From positions 1 through 9,422 of the forward strand of contig JAUXFB010000023.1 in assembly GCA_030620255.1 (NCBI GenBank): 9,422 nucleotides of DNA. The letters run 5' to 3'. The DNA comes from Candidatus Aminicenantota bacterium. GTDB lineage: Bacteria > Acidobacteriota > Aminicenantia > UBA2199. Every line of letters starts with the position of its first letter. Within the stretch, counting starts at the first letter, position 1. The notes under the pieces are model-generated. The model searched no databases. It was not told the DNA's origin and saw only the letters and a program-made list of their open reading frames with translations. This document shows positions 1 to 7,201 of the stretch, piece by piece. A program made the translations under genes and the position numbers.

Positions 1-1856
1 GAACCAACTGTATAAGAATATCCTTGACTATCTTCAATATCCTCCTTTTGAAGTAAACGAAGTATTTTAAATATATTAGCAATAATGATATTTGCCCACC
101 TCTGTATTTTTTTTATATCTCTTCTTATTGCTTTCAACTTCATTCTATTTTGTTTAAAAAGACCATCAAAACCTGCTTCCAAATACTTTTTAACCTCCTG
201 AATAAATATTCCAGTATGCTCAAAAGATATATCAATAGAAGATCTAGCATCCGTTATCTTTTTAAGATTAAAAATCTCGATCGATTGTTCTTCAATCATT
301 CTGTTTTTATGCACACGTGAACTGCGTAAAAGAAGGAAAATAGCAAGCCCAAGTATCACCAGAACTGCTGGAACACGCCAGTAAAAAATTGCTGCCGCAA
401 ATATACAAGAGACTGTAAATGCAATCAAAGCTGTAAAAAACCATCCACCAATTACAGTTAGTACACCATTCACACGGTAAACAGCGCTCTCACGCCCCCA
501 TGCTCTATCTGAAAAAGAAGTACCCATTGAAACCATGAATGTCACATATGTTGTTGAAAGTGGCAATTTCATAGAAGTTCCTAAAGCAATAAGTGCGCTT
601 GCAACCATCAGGTTAACAGAAGCCCTTAATAAATCGAATGAAGTAAGCTCACCATCTTTTGACTCAATAGGCTTGTAATATTTTTGATCTATGCGTTTGG
701 ATGTCTTTATTTTCCAGGTTTTAGGAATAATCTTTTGCATTGTATCAGAAAATGATGTAACCATTCGTACAATTGTTCGAGAAATAGTTGAAGAACCAAA
801 TCTCTCTACTCCTTCATCCTGTCTACCAAGACTTAATTCTGTTTTGGTAACAGTCCTTGACTTTTTTGAAAACCAGAGTGTAAGCACCATAATAATACCT
901 GCAATTAATAAGAACAAAGTATTTGACCTGACAGGCTCTTTAAGTGCTTCCATAGTTTGCGAAAGGAATCCAGAACCTGAAGCTGCAACGTTAAAAGAGC
1001 TTAACCCTGCAAGGGGCACACCAATAAAATTTACAAGGTCATTTGCAGCAAAAGCCATTGCAAGTGCAAATGTACCAGTAAGAACAATTACCTTTAATAT
1101 ATTTATTTTTGTGAAAAATGTTATAAGCTGAAAAATAATCCAGCAGAATAGAAAAACAATCAATAAAATCAGCCATGTATTGCTTTTAATCCACAAGAGT
1201 GTTTCATCAGTAATAAAAGATGCGCCTTTTGCCCCCTTTATTAAAATAAAATAGATAATTGCTGAAAGAGCAACTCCTCCCCATATAGCTCCATATCTCT
1301 TTAATCTCACTTTAAAATCAAATGTAAATATAAACCTTGTTATAAACTGAACTGTAGCACCAATAATAAAGGCAATAACAATTGAAAGAAGAATACCTGA
1401 AATTATTGCCAGAGCCTTACCAGTATTTATGTAATTTACAAGAGAAGAAAAACTCTCACCTGCTTTACTTATTTTTATTAAAGAAACTGCTACTGCTGCT
1501 CCCATAAGTTCAAATACAATAGATACTGTTGTTGAGGTGGGAAGTCCAAAAGTATTAAAAAAATCAAGGAGAATAATATCTGTAAGCATAACAGCCAGAA
1601 ACAGTACAATTAAATCTGGCATCAAAAACAATTCAGGATGAAAAATTCCTTTTCGTGCAACTTCCATCATTCCACTTGAAAATGTAACTCCAGCAAGCAT
1701 GCCCAGGCTTGCAATAATCATAATAATATGTTTTGGTGCAGCCTTAGAACCTATTGAAGAATTTAGAAAATTAACAGCATCATTGCTGACACCAACAATT
1801 AAATCTGATATTGCCAGCATACCCAATATTACTAAAGCAAATACATAAATAGACAC
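1..1856 (-). CDS. PiT-family inorganic phosphate transporter with PhoU-like C-terminal extension (3' end outside window)
   Basis: The inner-membrane phosphate permease is open at the window edge, with 618 codons visible. The two PiT signature repeats are present: SNDAVNF at residues 24-30 and ANDLVNF at 271-277. Each is paired with a Pro-x-Ser-Thr-Thr segment (LPTSTT 105-110, LPLSTT 431-436). Hydrophobic helices fill about residues 3-22, 43-62, 82-100, 110-128, 148-175, 188-206, 228-248, 254-280, 312-329, 412-428 and 464-510. A polar loop at about 331-405 separates the two halves. After about 515 the chain is soluble, charged and helical, resembling PhoU/DUF47 regulators, and is still open at base 1. 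The start is GTG at 1856, because an in-frame TAG lies directly upstream and GAGGTG sits six bases before it. The family transports phosphate with H+ or Na+; the ion cannot be read here. The length and N-terminal wording resemble the roughly 750-residue transporters common in Bacteroidota. The family call is firm. Confidence 0.95.
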   Translation of the reverse strand, partial: MSIYVFALVILGMLAISDLIVGVSNDAVNFLNSSIGSKAAPKHIIMIIASLGMLAGVTFSSGMMEVARKGIFHPELFLMPDLIVLFLAVMLTDIILLDFFNTFGLPTSTTVSIVFELMGAAVAVSLIKISKAGESFSSLVNYINTGKALAIISGILLSIVIAFIIGATVQFITRFIFTFDFKVRLKRYGAIWGGVALSAIIYFILIKGAKGASFITDETLLWIKSNTWLILLIVFLFCWIIFQLITFFTKINILKVIVLTGTFALAMAFAANDLVNFIGVPLAGLSSFNVAASGSGFLSQTMEALKEPVRSNTLFLLIAGIIMVLTLWFSKKSRTVTKTELSLGRQDEGVERFGSSTISRTIVRMVTSFSDTMQKIIPKTWKIKTSKRIDQKYYKPIESKDGELTSFDLLRASVNLMVASALIALGTSMKLPLSTTYVTFMVSMGTSFSDRAWGRESAVYRVNGVLTVIGGWFFTALIAFTVSCIFAAAIFYWRVPAVLVILGLAIFLLLRSSRVHKNRMIEEQSIEIFNLKKITDARSSIDISFEHTGIFIQEVKKYLEAGFDGLFKQNRMKLKAIRRDIKKIQRWANIIIANIFKILRLLQKEDIEDSQGYSYTVG

Positions 1857-1861
1857 CTATT

Positions 1862-1867
1862 CACCTC
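1862..1867 (-). promoter_or_regulatory. Ribosome binding site of the phosphate transporter
   Basis: GAGGTG on the minus strand lies six bases upstream of the GTG at 1856. This site, together with the in-frame TAG immediately before the GTG, decides the non-ATG start. Confidence 0.7.
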
Positions 1868-1905
1868 AATGATTTACATATTTAATTAACACAAAACTAA
1901 CAAAT

Positions 1906-1934
1906 AGAATAACTAAATTTATACTTAAAGTCAA
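1906..1934 (-). promoter_or_regulatory. Sigma70-type promoter of the phosphate transporter gene
   Basis: On the minus strand, TTGACT (1934-1929) and TATTCT (1911-1906) are separated by exactly 17 bases, a close match to the housekeeping -35/-10 consensus. Transcription would begin near 1899, giving a leader of about 43 bases before the GTG at 1856. This is the best-formed promoter I see in the window. It suggests that the transporter is transcribed separately from the genes upstream. The surroundings are very AT-rich, so chance matches are possible, but the exact spacing and the position argue for it. Confidence 0.6.
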
Positions 1935-1946
1935 TAATCTTATTGA
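1931..1946. repeat. 16-base inverted repeat overlapping the -35 element (candidate operator)
   Basis: TCAATAA-TC-TTATTGA has perfect 7-base arms around a 2-base centre and covers four bases of the -35 hexamer. A further TTATTGA half-site occurs at 1973-1979. The position would suit a dimeric repressor, or a transcription factor that touches the polymerase. I do not recognise it as the site of a named regulator. The arms are AT-rich, so the motif could be chance. Confidence 0.35.
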
Positions 1947-2032
1947 ATTGTATTTATATTTTGAAATTGAAGTTATTGATGCTAAAATAGATTCTATAAA
2001 AACACCAATATGAATAGAAAAAGATAATTAAA

Positions 2033-2650
2033 CTAAAATTTATAAGAAATCCCAGTTCTTATTCCAATATATGCCCAATACTTGCTTTTAAAAGGCAATT
2101 GATTATATAAAAGCACCTGGAACCCAAAATGTCTATTCTGAAAAAATCTCGCACCAATACCAGTCAAGAGCCCCCAGTATTTATCATCCTCCTCTTTCAT
2201 ATTCTCATCTGTTTTTATTGAATTATAATTGAATCCCAGCAATAGACTGAAATCCCATCCGTTTTTTGATTGGAATAAATCATACAAGAAGTTCAATTCC
2301 CCGGAATAAATTCTAAAATAGTAATTATATCTTTCAATATCAGGCGCTTCATCCTCTGTTATTCCTGTATGGATAAAACTTTGATTTCCATAATTTATTG
2401 AAAATCCAGGAATAATATAAAATCTTTTCACAACAGGAATATTACAGCTTAAATTAAAGCCAAGTCCCATCTTATTATGGATTTCATCAGAAAAATCCGT
2501 GCCATTTTCAGAGTAATTTGTTGTGTATTTATTAAAAAGGTCAGATGTACCATAATTATATCCAAAATTAATATTAACTGAGAAATCAGAAGAATAATTT
2601 TGAAAAACAAATACAAAGGTTGCAACAAATAATAAAAATAATTTCTTCAT
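2033..2650 (-). CDS. Predicted outer-membrane beta-barrel protein of unknown function
   Basis: A 205-residue protein begins with Met-Lys-Lys and a hydrophobic stretch (residues 4-16), a plausible Sec signal peptide with cleavage around 18-22. The rest alternates polar and hydrophobic residues and is rich in Tyr, Phe, Asn and Gly, in strand-sized blocks (for example 22-34, 60-72, 76-90, 108-124, 132-146, 160-172, 175-186, 193-205). It ends in Phe (GISYKF), as is typical of outer-membrane barrels recognised by BamA. The size suits an eight-stranded OmpA/OmpX-like barrel. The start has a good site, AAAGGAG, six bases upstream of ATG. It lies 208 bases after apbE on the same strand, with no clear terminator between, so read-through from the nqr operon is possible. 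I recognise no specific family, and no ligand or role can be inferred. Confidence 0.8.
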   Translation of the reverse strand: MKKLFLLFVATFVFVFQNYSSDFSVNINFGYNYGTSDLFNKYTTNYSENGTDFSDEIHNKMGLGFNLSCNIPVVKRFYIIPGFSINYGNQSFIHTGITEDEAPDIERYNYYFRIYSGELNFLYDLFQSKNGWDFSLLLGFNYNSIKTDENMKEEDDKYWGLLTGIGARFFQNRHFGFQVLLYNQLPFKSKYWAYIGIRTGISYKF

Positions 2651-2714
2651 TCAATACTCCTTTAAAAGTAATAATACGAATCTTTGATCATTTAGTTCTA
2701 AAATCACTCAATTT

Positions 2715-2819
2715 TTATCTTTTGTTTGGTTTCCTCTTTTTATACCTACTTAAATGTAATCCAAACCCCATAATCAATATACCCAAAACAACAAAAATAA
2801 AAACAACTAAAAATTTGAT
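2715..2819 (-). CDS. Possible small single-helix membrane peptide in the nqrM position, no standard start codon
   Basis: An open frame downstream of apbE encodes about 34 residues: a hydrophobic helix (FLVVFIFVVLGILIMGFG) followed by a basic tail (SRYKKRKPNKR) and TAA. This is a membrane anchor with a positive-inside tail. No ATG or GTG stands before the helix. A purine-rich AAGGGG ends six bases before an ATC codon (2819), and an ATT stands at 2825, so initiation would need a rare start. The only in-frame ATG (2771-2769) lies within the helix and would leave 18 residues. In Vibrio-type operons apbE is followed by nqrM, whose product has one N-terminal helix and then a Cys-rich segment needed to mature the NQR iron-sulfur site. 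The helix and basic stretch recall that N-terminus, but there is no cysteine here. It could be a shortened NqrM-like peptide, a decayed remnant or a chance frame in AT-rich DNA. Confidence 0.3.
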   Translation of the reverse strand: MKFLVVFIFVVLGILIMGFGLHLSRYKKRKPNKR

Positions 2820-2858
2820 TTTAATCCCCTTTTCTTAATATTTCATTCACTTATAAAA

Positions 2859-3914
2859 TCATTTTTTCTTTAATAAAATCTTTTTGAATTCTGGACTAAT
2901 CTTCTCAATAAAACCATTTTTTTCCCTTATAATCAAAAAAACAGGAAGATTTTCTTTTAAAGCTAAATCATAACCCTGTTCAGGTCCAAGAACATTAATA
3001 GCAGTGGCCATTGCATCAGCATACATACATAAGTTATGAATAACTGTAACTGATGCCAGTTTATGCAAAATAGGCTTTCCAGTTCTTGGATTTATTGTAT
3101 GAGAATACCTAACTCCATTTTCTTCAAAATAGTTACGGTAATCACCTGAAGTTGCCATTGAGCTGTTTTCCAGAGAAATAATTTTTTGAATCCCAGGTGT
3201 ATTTGTAGGTGTTGCAATACCTATTTTCCATGAATCTCCATCTTTATTCTTGCCTCTTACCTTAATCTCCCCTCCAATCTCAATAAGATAATTTGTTATG
3301 CCAATAGAATCAAAATATTTTGCAACCTCATCAACTGCAAAACCCTTTGCAATACCAGAAAGATCACAGAATATTTCAGGCATCTCTTTTTTCACAGAAG
3401 GGGGAGAAAATCTCACTGAGATTTTTTTATACCCAACATATTTCTTTGATTTTTCAATCAACTCATCTGTAGGAATTTTATATTCATTCTTCTTGGGGCC
3501 AAATCCCCATAGATTAATAAAATGCGCAACAGTAATATCAAATGCACCATTAGACTTTTCACTTACATTTAAAGATTGTGCAATAACTTTAGCTGTATCC
3601 AATGATACAGAGAACCAATCTGCCTTATCATAACTATTAAAACAGGATAGTTCTGAATCAGATCTATATACAGACATTTGTTGATTTATTTTTAAAAACA
3701 GATCTGAAATATCTTGTTTTATCTCTTTAACTTTTAATTCTGAATTAAATACTTTTGGAATCATATGATCTACAATCTTTATATTATAAAAAGTACCCAT
3801 AGTGTACCCATTAAAAGAGATAAAATTATTAAGCTCTTTTTTTCTTGAGCAATTCAGAAGGGAAATTATAAAAATAATTAATATTCCTGATAAGTACTTC
3901 TTCTTATAAATCAT
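2859..3914 (-). CDS. apbE: FAD:protein FMN transferase ApbE (lipoprotein), Na+-NQR flavinylation
   Basis: ApbE moves FMN from FAD to a Thr in the flavinylation motif of exported or periplasmic-facing proteins. Here the evident targets are NqrB and NqrC, encoded in the same operon. The 351-residue length is normal. The N-terminus is a lipoprotein signal: basic residues, a hydrophobic core, and a lipobox SLLNC with Cys22, so the enzyme should be anchored in a membrane facing the periplasm. Family motifs are GYTMGTFY (36-43), CDLSGIAKGFAVD (183-195), GGEI (214-217), SMATSGDYRNYF (252-263), SHTINPRTGKP (271-281) and the Mg2+-binding ADAMATA (299-305). It starts 14 bases after nqrF. There is no convincing Shine-Dalgarno site before the ATG, so it may depend on translation of nqrF. 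Identity is firm. Confidence 0.96.
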   Translation of the reverse strand: MIYKKKYLSGILIIFIISLLNCSRKKELNNFISFNGYTMGTFYNIKIVDHMIPKVFNSELKVKEIKQDISDLFLKINQQMSVYRSDSELSCFNSYDKADWFSVSLDTAKVIAQSLNVSEKSNGAFDITVAHFINLWGFGPKKNEYKIPTDELIEKSKKYVGYKKISVRFSPPSVKKEMPEIFCDLSGIAKGFAVDEVAKYFDSIGITNYLIEIGGEIKVRGKNKDGDSWKIGIATPTNTPGIQKIISLENSSMATSGDYRNYFEENGVRYSHTINPRTGKPILHKLASVTVIHNLCMYADAMATAINVLGPEQGYDLALKENLPVFLIIREKNGFIEKISPEFKKILLKKK

Positions 3915-3928
3915 AAGTAGATACTTTT

Positions 3929-5164
3929 TTAAGTACCAAAATCATCAAAAAGTATATTTTCAGGTTCTACTCCAAGGTTATCAAGCATTTGAAGAACTGC
4001 ATGAAGCATCAATGGCGGACCACAAACATAATATTCGCAATCTTCAGGTGCTGGATGGTCTTTTAAGAAACTATCATAAACAACCTGATAAATGAAACCT
4101 TTATAACCATCCCAATTATCCTCAGGAATGGGTTCAGATAATGCTATATTCCACGTAAAATTTTCAAACTCTTTTTCAAGGCTGTTAAAATCATCCTCAT
4201 AAAACATCTCTTTCAAGCTTCTAGCCCCATACCAGAAAGAAATCTTGCGTTTTGTATTTAACCTTTTCAATTGGTCAAATATATGAGATCTCATTGGAGC
4301 CATTCCAGCCCCACCTCCAATAAATACCATTTCATTTTCAGTATCTTTTGCAAAAAATTCTCCATATGGACCAGATATTAAAAGTTTATCCCCTGGTTTC
4401 AAACTAAAAATATAAGAAGACATCTGACCCGGAGGAACTGTAGGTAAAGAAGGAGGTGGCGGGTTAATTCTTATATTAAGTATAATAACACCCTTTTCCT
4501 CAGGATAATTTGCCATTGAGTAAGCCCTAGCGATTGGTTCTTCCACTTTTGATACATAGCACCTGAGATTTTGTTTATACCAATCTGTTTTAAATTTATC
4601 ATCAATAATAAAGTCTTTATAAAAAACAGTGTGTAGAGGAGCCTCAATCTGAATATATCCTCCAGCTCTAAAATTTATATCCTCTCCTTCTGGTAATTCC
4701 AGAACCAATTCTTTAATAAATGTTGCAACACTTTTGTTTGACTTAACTCTACATACCCATTTTTTTACATCAAATATCTCTGGAGGGATATCAACTTTTA
4801 AATTCTGTTTGACAGGAACCTGACAGGATAGACGAAAATTTTGACGTATCTCCTTTCGTTTCAATATTGATCGCTCAGTAAGAAGAACATCTCCGCCACC
4901 TTCAAGGACTTTCACTTTACATGTTCCACAGGTCCCTTTTCCCCCACAACCAGAAGGTAGATAAATTTTTTTATCTATTAATGTGTTTAATAATTTTCCC
5001 CCTACTGGGACTAACAGAGTCTGATCAGGATCATCATTTATAAAAATCTTAACATTTCCTGTTTCAACCAATTTTGATCTGGAAATAAGGATAATTAAAA
5101 CAAGAGCAAGAACAATAAAGGTAAACATAAATACCCCGATAAAGATCAATCCAATATCATTCAT
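3929..5164 (-). CDS. nqrF: Na+-translocating NADH:quinone oxidoreductase subunit F (NADH dehydrogenase)
   Basis: NqrF is the electron entry subunit: it oxidises NADH on the cytoplasmic side and passes electrons through FAD and a 2Fe-2S centre into the membrane complex. The 411-residue protein has an N-terminal anchor helix (about 5-27), a plant-type ferredoxin domain (about 36-128), then FAD- and NADH-binding domains of the ferredoxin reductase type. Cluster ligands are Cys73, Cys79, Cys82 and Cys114, in the [11 protein letters not shown]...SCQV pattern. The FAD motif RAYSMANYP is at 213-221. The nucleotide motif [12 protein letters not shown] is at 283-294 and CGPP at 381-384. It ends in the characteristic DDFG near the C-terminus. 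The ATG at 5164 has GAGG eight bases upstream and lies 13 bases after the nqrE stop. Length and motifs are complete. Confidence 0.98.
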   Translation of the reverse strand: MNDIGLIFIGVFMFTFIVLALVLIILISRSKLVETGNVKIFINDDPDQTLLVPVGGKLLNTLIDKKIYLPSGCGGKGTCGTCKVKVLEGGGDVLLTERSILKRKEIRQNFRLSCQVPVKQNLKVDIPPEIFDVKKWVCRVKSNKSVATFIKELVLELPEGEDINFRAGGYIQIEAPLHTVFYKDFIIDDKFKTDWYKQNLRCYVSKVEEPIARAYSMANYPEEKGVIILNIRINPPPPSLPTVPPGQMSSYIFSLKPGDKLLISGPYGEFFAKDTENEMVFIGGGAGMAPMRSHIFDQLKRLNTKRKISFWYGARSLKEMFYEDDFNSLEKEFENFTWNIALSEPIPEDNWDGYKGFIYQVVYDSFLKDHPAPEDCEYYVCGPPLMLHAVLQMLDNLGVEPENILFDDFGT

Positions 5165-5177
5165 TACTCAATCCTCA

Positions 5178-5789
5178 TTACAATTGAATTCCTGAAAATA
5201 ACATAAATGCAATAGCCATTAAACCAGTAATTATAAAAGTAATGCCCAGGCCCCTAAGACCTTCAGGAACATTACTGTATTTCATTCTTTCTCTTATGCC
5301 AGCAAGCCCTATTATGGCAAGAGCCCACCCTATTCCAGAACCTAGACCATAAACTATACTCTGAGAAAAATTATAATCTCTTTCCACCATAAAAAGTGAA
5401 CCTCCGAGTATTGCACAATTAACAGTTATTAAAGGTAAAAATATTCCAAGAGCATTGTATAATTTTGGAAAATGCTTATCTAAAGCCATTTCCAATATCT
5501 GCACAATAGCTGCAATTACACCAATATAAGTTATAAGACCCAAAAAAGTAAGATCTATATCTGGCAATCCTGCCCAGGTTAATGCTCCTTCTTTAAGAAT
5601 ATTTATATAAATAAGATTATTAATGGGGACTGTTATTGTTTGAACAATTATAACTGCAATACCAAGACCCACAGCTGTTTCGACTTTTCTTGAAACTGCC
5701 AAAAAAGTACACATTCCAAGAAAAAAAGCAAGTGCCATATTTTCGATAAAAATCGATTTAATAAACAAACTCAAATATTGTTCAAGCAT
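5178..5789 (-). CDS. nqrE: Na+-translocating NADH:quinone oxidoreductase subunit E
   Basis: NqrE is an integral membrane subunit of about six helices, homologous to NqrD and to RnfA/RnfE. NqrD and NqrE pack as an inverted pair and hold an intramembrane iron or 2Fe-2S site that relays electrons during Na+ transport. Its ligand Cys is visible in each half: Cys27 in [15 protein letters not shown] and Cys125 in [10 protein letters not shown]. Other family signatures are [11 protein letters not shown] (about 148-158) and the [17 protein letters not shown] stretch (about 166-182). At 203 residues it is a normal length. The ATG at 5789 has AGAGGA five bases upstream, inside the last codons of nqrD, and only one base separates the two genes, so translational coupling is expected. 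Confidence 0.97.
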   Translation of the reverse strand: MLEQYLSLFIKSIFIENMALAFFLGMCTFLAVSRKVETAVGLGIAVIIVQTITVPINNLIYINILKEGALTWAGLPDIDLTFLGLITYIGVIAAIVQILEMALDKHFPKLYNALGIFLPLITVNCAILGGSLFMVERDYNFSQSIVYGLGSGIGWALAIIGLAGIRERMKYSNVPEGLRGLGITFIITGLMAIAFMLFSGIQL

Positions 5790-5790
5790 A

Positions 5791-6414
5791 CTAATCCTCT
5801 TCTACCTGTTCCTTTTTAAATGTTCTTATTATCCAGATAATAAAACCAATTAAGAAAAAAGCACTTGGCGGCAATAATAATAATCCGTTTGGTACAAACC
5901 AACCGCCCTCAGTATTAATTGGAAGTATGGTAAATCCAAGTAATTTCCCAGCACCAAACAACTCTCTGAAAAATGCAAGCACAATCAGAATAAGAGTGTA
6001 ACCAATACCATTACCAATTCCATCAATAAAACTTTGCAATGGTGGGTTTTTTAAAGCAAAAGCTTCTGCTCTACCTAAAATTATACAATTTGTTATGATA
6101 AGTCCAACATAAACAGATAATTGTTTACTAATCTCAAAAAGGAATGCTCTTATGATTTGATCAGCAATAATAACAAAAGAAGCAATTATAGTCATTTCAA
6201 TGATTATTCTAATGTTGGTCGGGATATAATTCCTTATCAAGCTAACAGATAAATTTGAGAATGACACAACAAAAATAACTGCAAGAGACATTACAATAGC
6301 TGTCTCCAGCTTAGAGGTTACAGCCAATGCAGAACATATACCCAGTACTTGCAATGTAATAGGATTATTATTAAATATTGGATCAAGAAGTGTTCTTTTT
6401 AATTTAACCAGCAA
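5791..6414 (-). CDS. nqrD: Na+-translocating NADH:quinone oxidoreductase subunit D
   Basis: NqrD is the partner of NqrE in the membrane core, also with about six helices. Its iron-site cysteines are Cys27 (LGICSALAV) and Cys110 ([15 protein letters not shown]). The motifs [13 protein letters not shown] and [13 protein letters not shown], and a C-terminal [16 protein letters not shown], are characteristic. The start is TTG at 6414: an in-frame TGA lies four codons upstream, and the family's conserved region ([12 protein letters not shown]) begins only ten residues in, so there is no room for a later ATG. A long purine tract precedes the TTG. The gene overlaps the end of nqrC by 11 bases and stops one base before nqrE. 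The protein is 207 residues, normal for the family. Confidence 0.96.
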   Translation of the reverse strand: MLVKLKRTLLDPIFNNNPITLQVLGICSALAVTSKLETAIVMSLAVIFVVSFSNLSVSLIRNYIPTNIRIIIEMTIIASFVIIADQIIRAFLFEISKQLSVYVGLIITNCIILGRAEAFALKNPPLQSFIDGIGNGIGYTLILIVLAFFRELFGAGKLLGFTILPINTEGGWFVPNGLLLLPPSAFFLIGFIIWIIRTFKKEQVEED

Positions 6415-7201
6415 CTCCTCCCTCCCTCAGTTTTTTTAAAAAAGTACCATATCCTGATTCTCCTAACCAGAACCTCACAAGATCATTAATTCCCCTTGTT
6501 GTAATTGTAGCACCAGATAATCCATCAATTTTATACTTTGCATCATTTTTTGTTGCATTAACCTTACCTTTAATTATCTCAATCTTTAATTCCCAATTTT
6601 TGTCAAAAACAATTTTTCCTTTCCACAATTTTTTCCATCTTGGATTATCAACTTCTCCTCCTAATCCCGGAGTTTCACCATGCTCATAAAAAGTAAATGC
6701 ACTTACTGTTTTCAAATCATCATCCAATGCTAATAAACCATACATTGTTGACCATAAACCCAATCCATAAACTGGTAAAATAATTTTTTTTATTTTCCCT
6801 TCTTGTTTCACGAAATAGACAATCATATACTTTGATTTTCTTTTAATACCCGCAATATCCTTCTTTTTAGCAATTTTGACACTTAGCTTTGGGTTATATG
6901 GAAGTTTTTTAATATCAAAACTATCCGGGTTAAGAATTTTTGTATAATTCTTTTTTGATAATTCTTTACCAGTCTTAAGTTCTATAATTGCAGACTGAAT
7001 TTTCTCTTTAAAAATTTTTTCAATGTTTTTATCTTTGTCTAACAAATCAGCAACATATAGAATGTTTTTTAATTTTTCTAACTTTTTATTCTTTTTCTGT
7101 ACTGGTTTCAAAACAACAGCTGCTGTAGATACAAGAACAGCACATACAACACAAACTCCAATTGCAACTCTAATTATATTTTTTGTGCTATTGACTTCCA
7201 T
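6404..7201 (-). CDS. nqrC: Na+-translocating NADH:quinone oxidoreductase subunit C (covalent FMN)
   Basis: NqrC carries a covalently bound FMN on a periplasmic domain held by one N-terminal helix. Here the helix spans about residues 9-31 and the soluble FMN_bind-type domain follows. The flavinylation motif DGLSGAT is at 226-232, making Thr232 the predicted FMN attachment site. The other hallmarks are [15 protein letters not shown] (146-160) and [16 protein letters not shown] (174-189). At 265 residues it is close to the usual length. The ATG at 7201 overlaps the end of nqrB by 14 bases. Its nearest Shine-Dalgarno (AAAGGAG) is 11 bases away, a little far, and can pair with CTCC between it and the start. 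The linker after the helix is strongly Lys-rich (about 32-65). Confidence 0.97.
   Translation of the reverse strand: MEVNSTKNIIRVAIGVCVVCAVLVSTAAVVLKPVQKKNKKLEKLKNILYVADLLDKDKNIEKIFKEKIQSAIIELKTGKELSKKNYTKILNPDSFDIKKLPYNPKLSVKIAKKKDIAGIKRKSKYMIVYFVKQEGKIKKIILPVYGLGLWSTMYGLLALDDDLKTVSAFTFYEHGETPGLGGEVDNPRWKKLWKGKIVFDKNWELKIEIIKGKVNATKNDAKYKIDGLSGATITTRGINDLVRFWLGESGYGTFLKKLREGGVAG
6415..6428 (-). promoter_or_regulatory. Extended purine-rich ribosome binding site of nqrD
   Basis: GAGGGAGGGAGGAG on the minus strand directly precedes the TTG start of nqrD and lies inside the last codons of nqrC. The tract offers overlapping Shine-Dalgarno registers; the most upstream ones have normal spacing. 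It may compensate for the weak TTG start. Confidence 0.6.

Noticed and set aside
691..1131. Plus-strand open frame of 146 codons
   Set aside because: It lies wholly antisense to the phosphate transporter, whose minus-strand frame carries clear PiT motifs. The plus-strand translation has no family features.
1857..2032. Possible remnant peptide frame in the gap before the phosphate transporter
   Set aside because: Minus-strand frames here are broken by several stops and lack starts. The promoter and leader explain the region better.
2691..2702. TTTAG-AA-CTAAA inverted repeat as terminator of the nqr operon
   Set aside because: It has five AT-rich pairs, a loop too small to fold and no following T run, so it does not support an intrinsic terminator.
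2620..2838. Plus-strand open frame of 72 codons
   Set aside because: It overlaps the signal-peptide end of the barrel gene and the AT-rich gap. It has no ribosome binding site, and its composition is what T-rich DNA gives by chance.
3298..3633. Plus-strand open frame inside apbE
   Set aside because: It is antisense to conserved ApbE motifs and shows no domain of its own.
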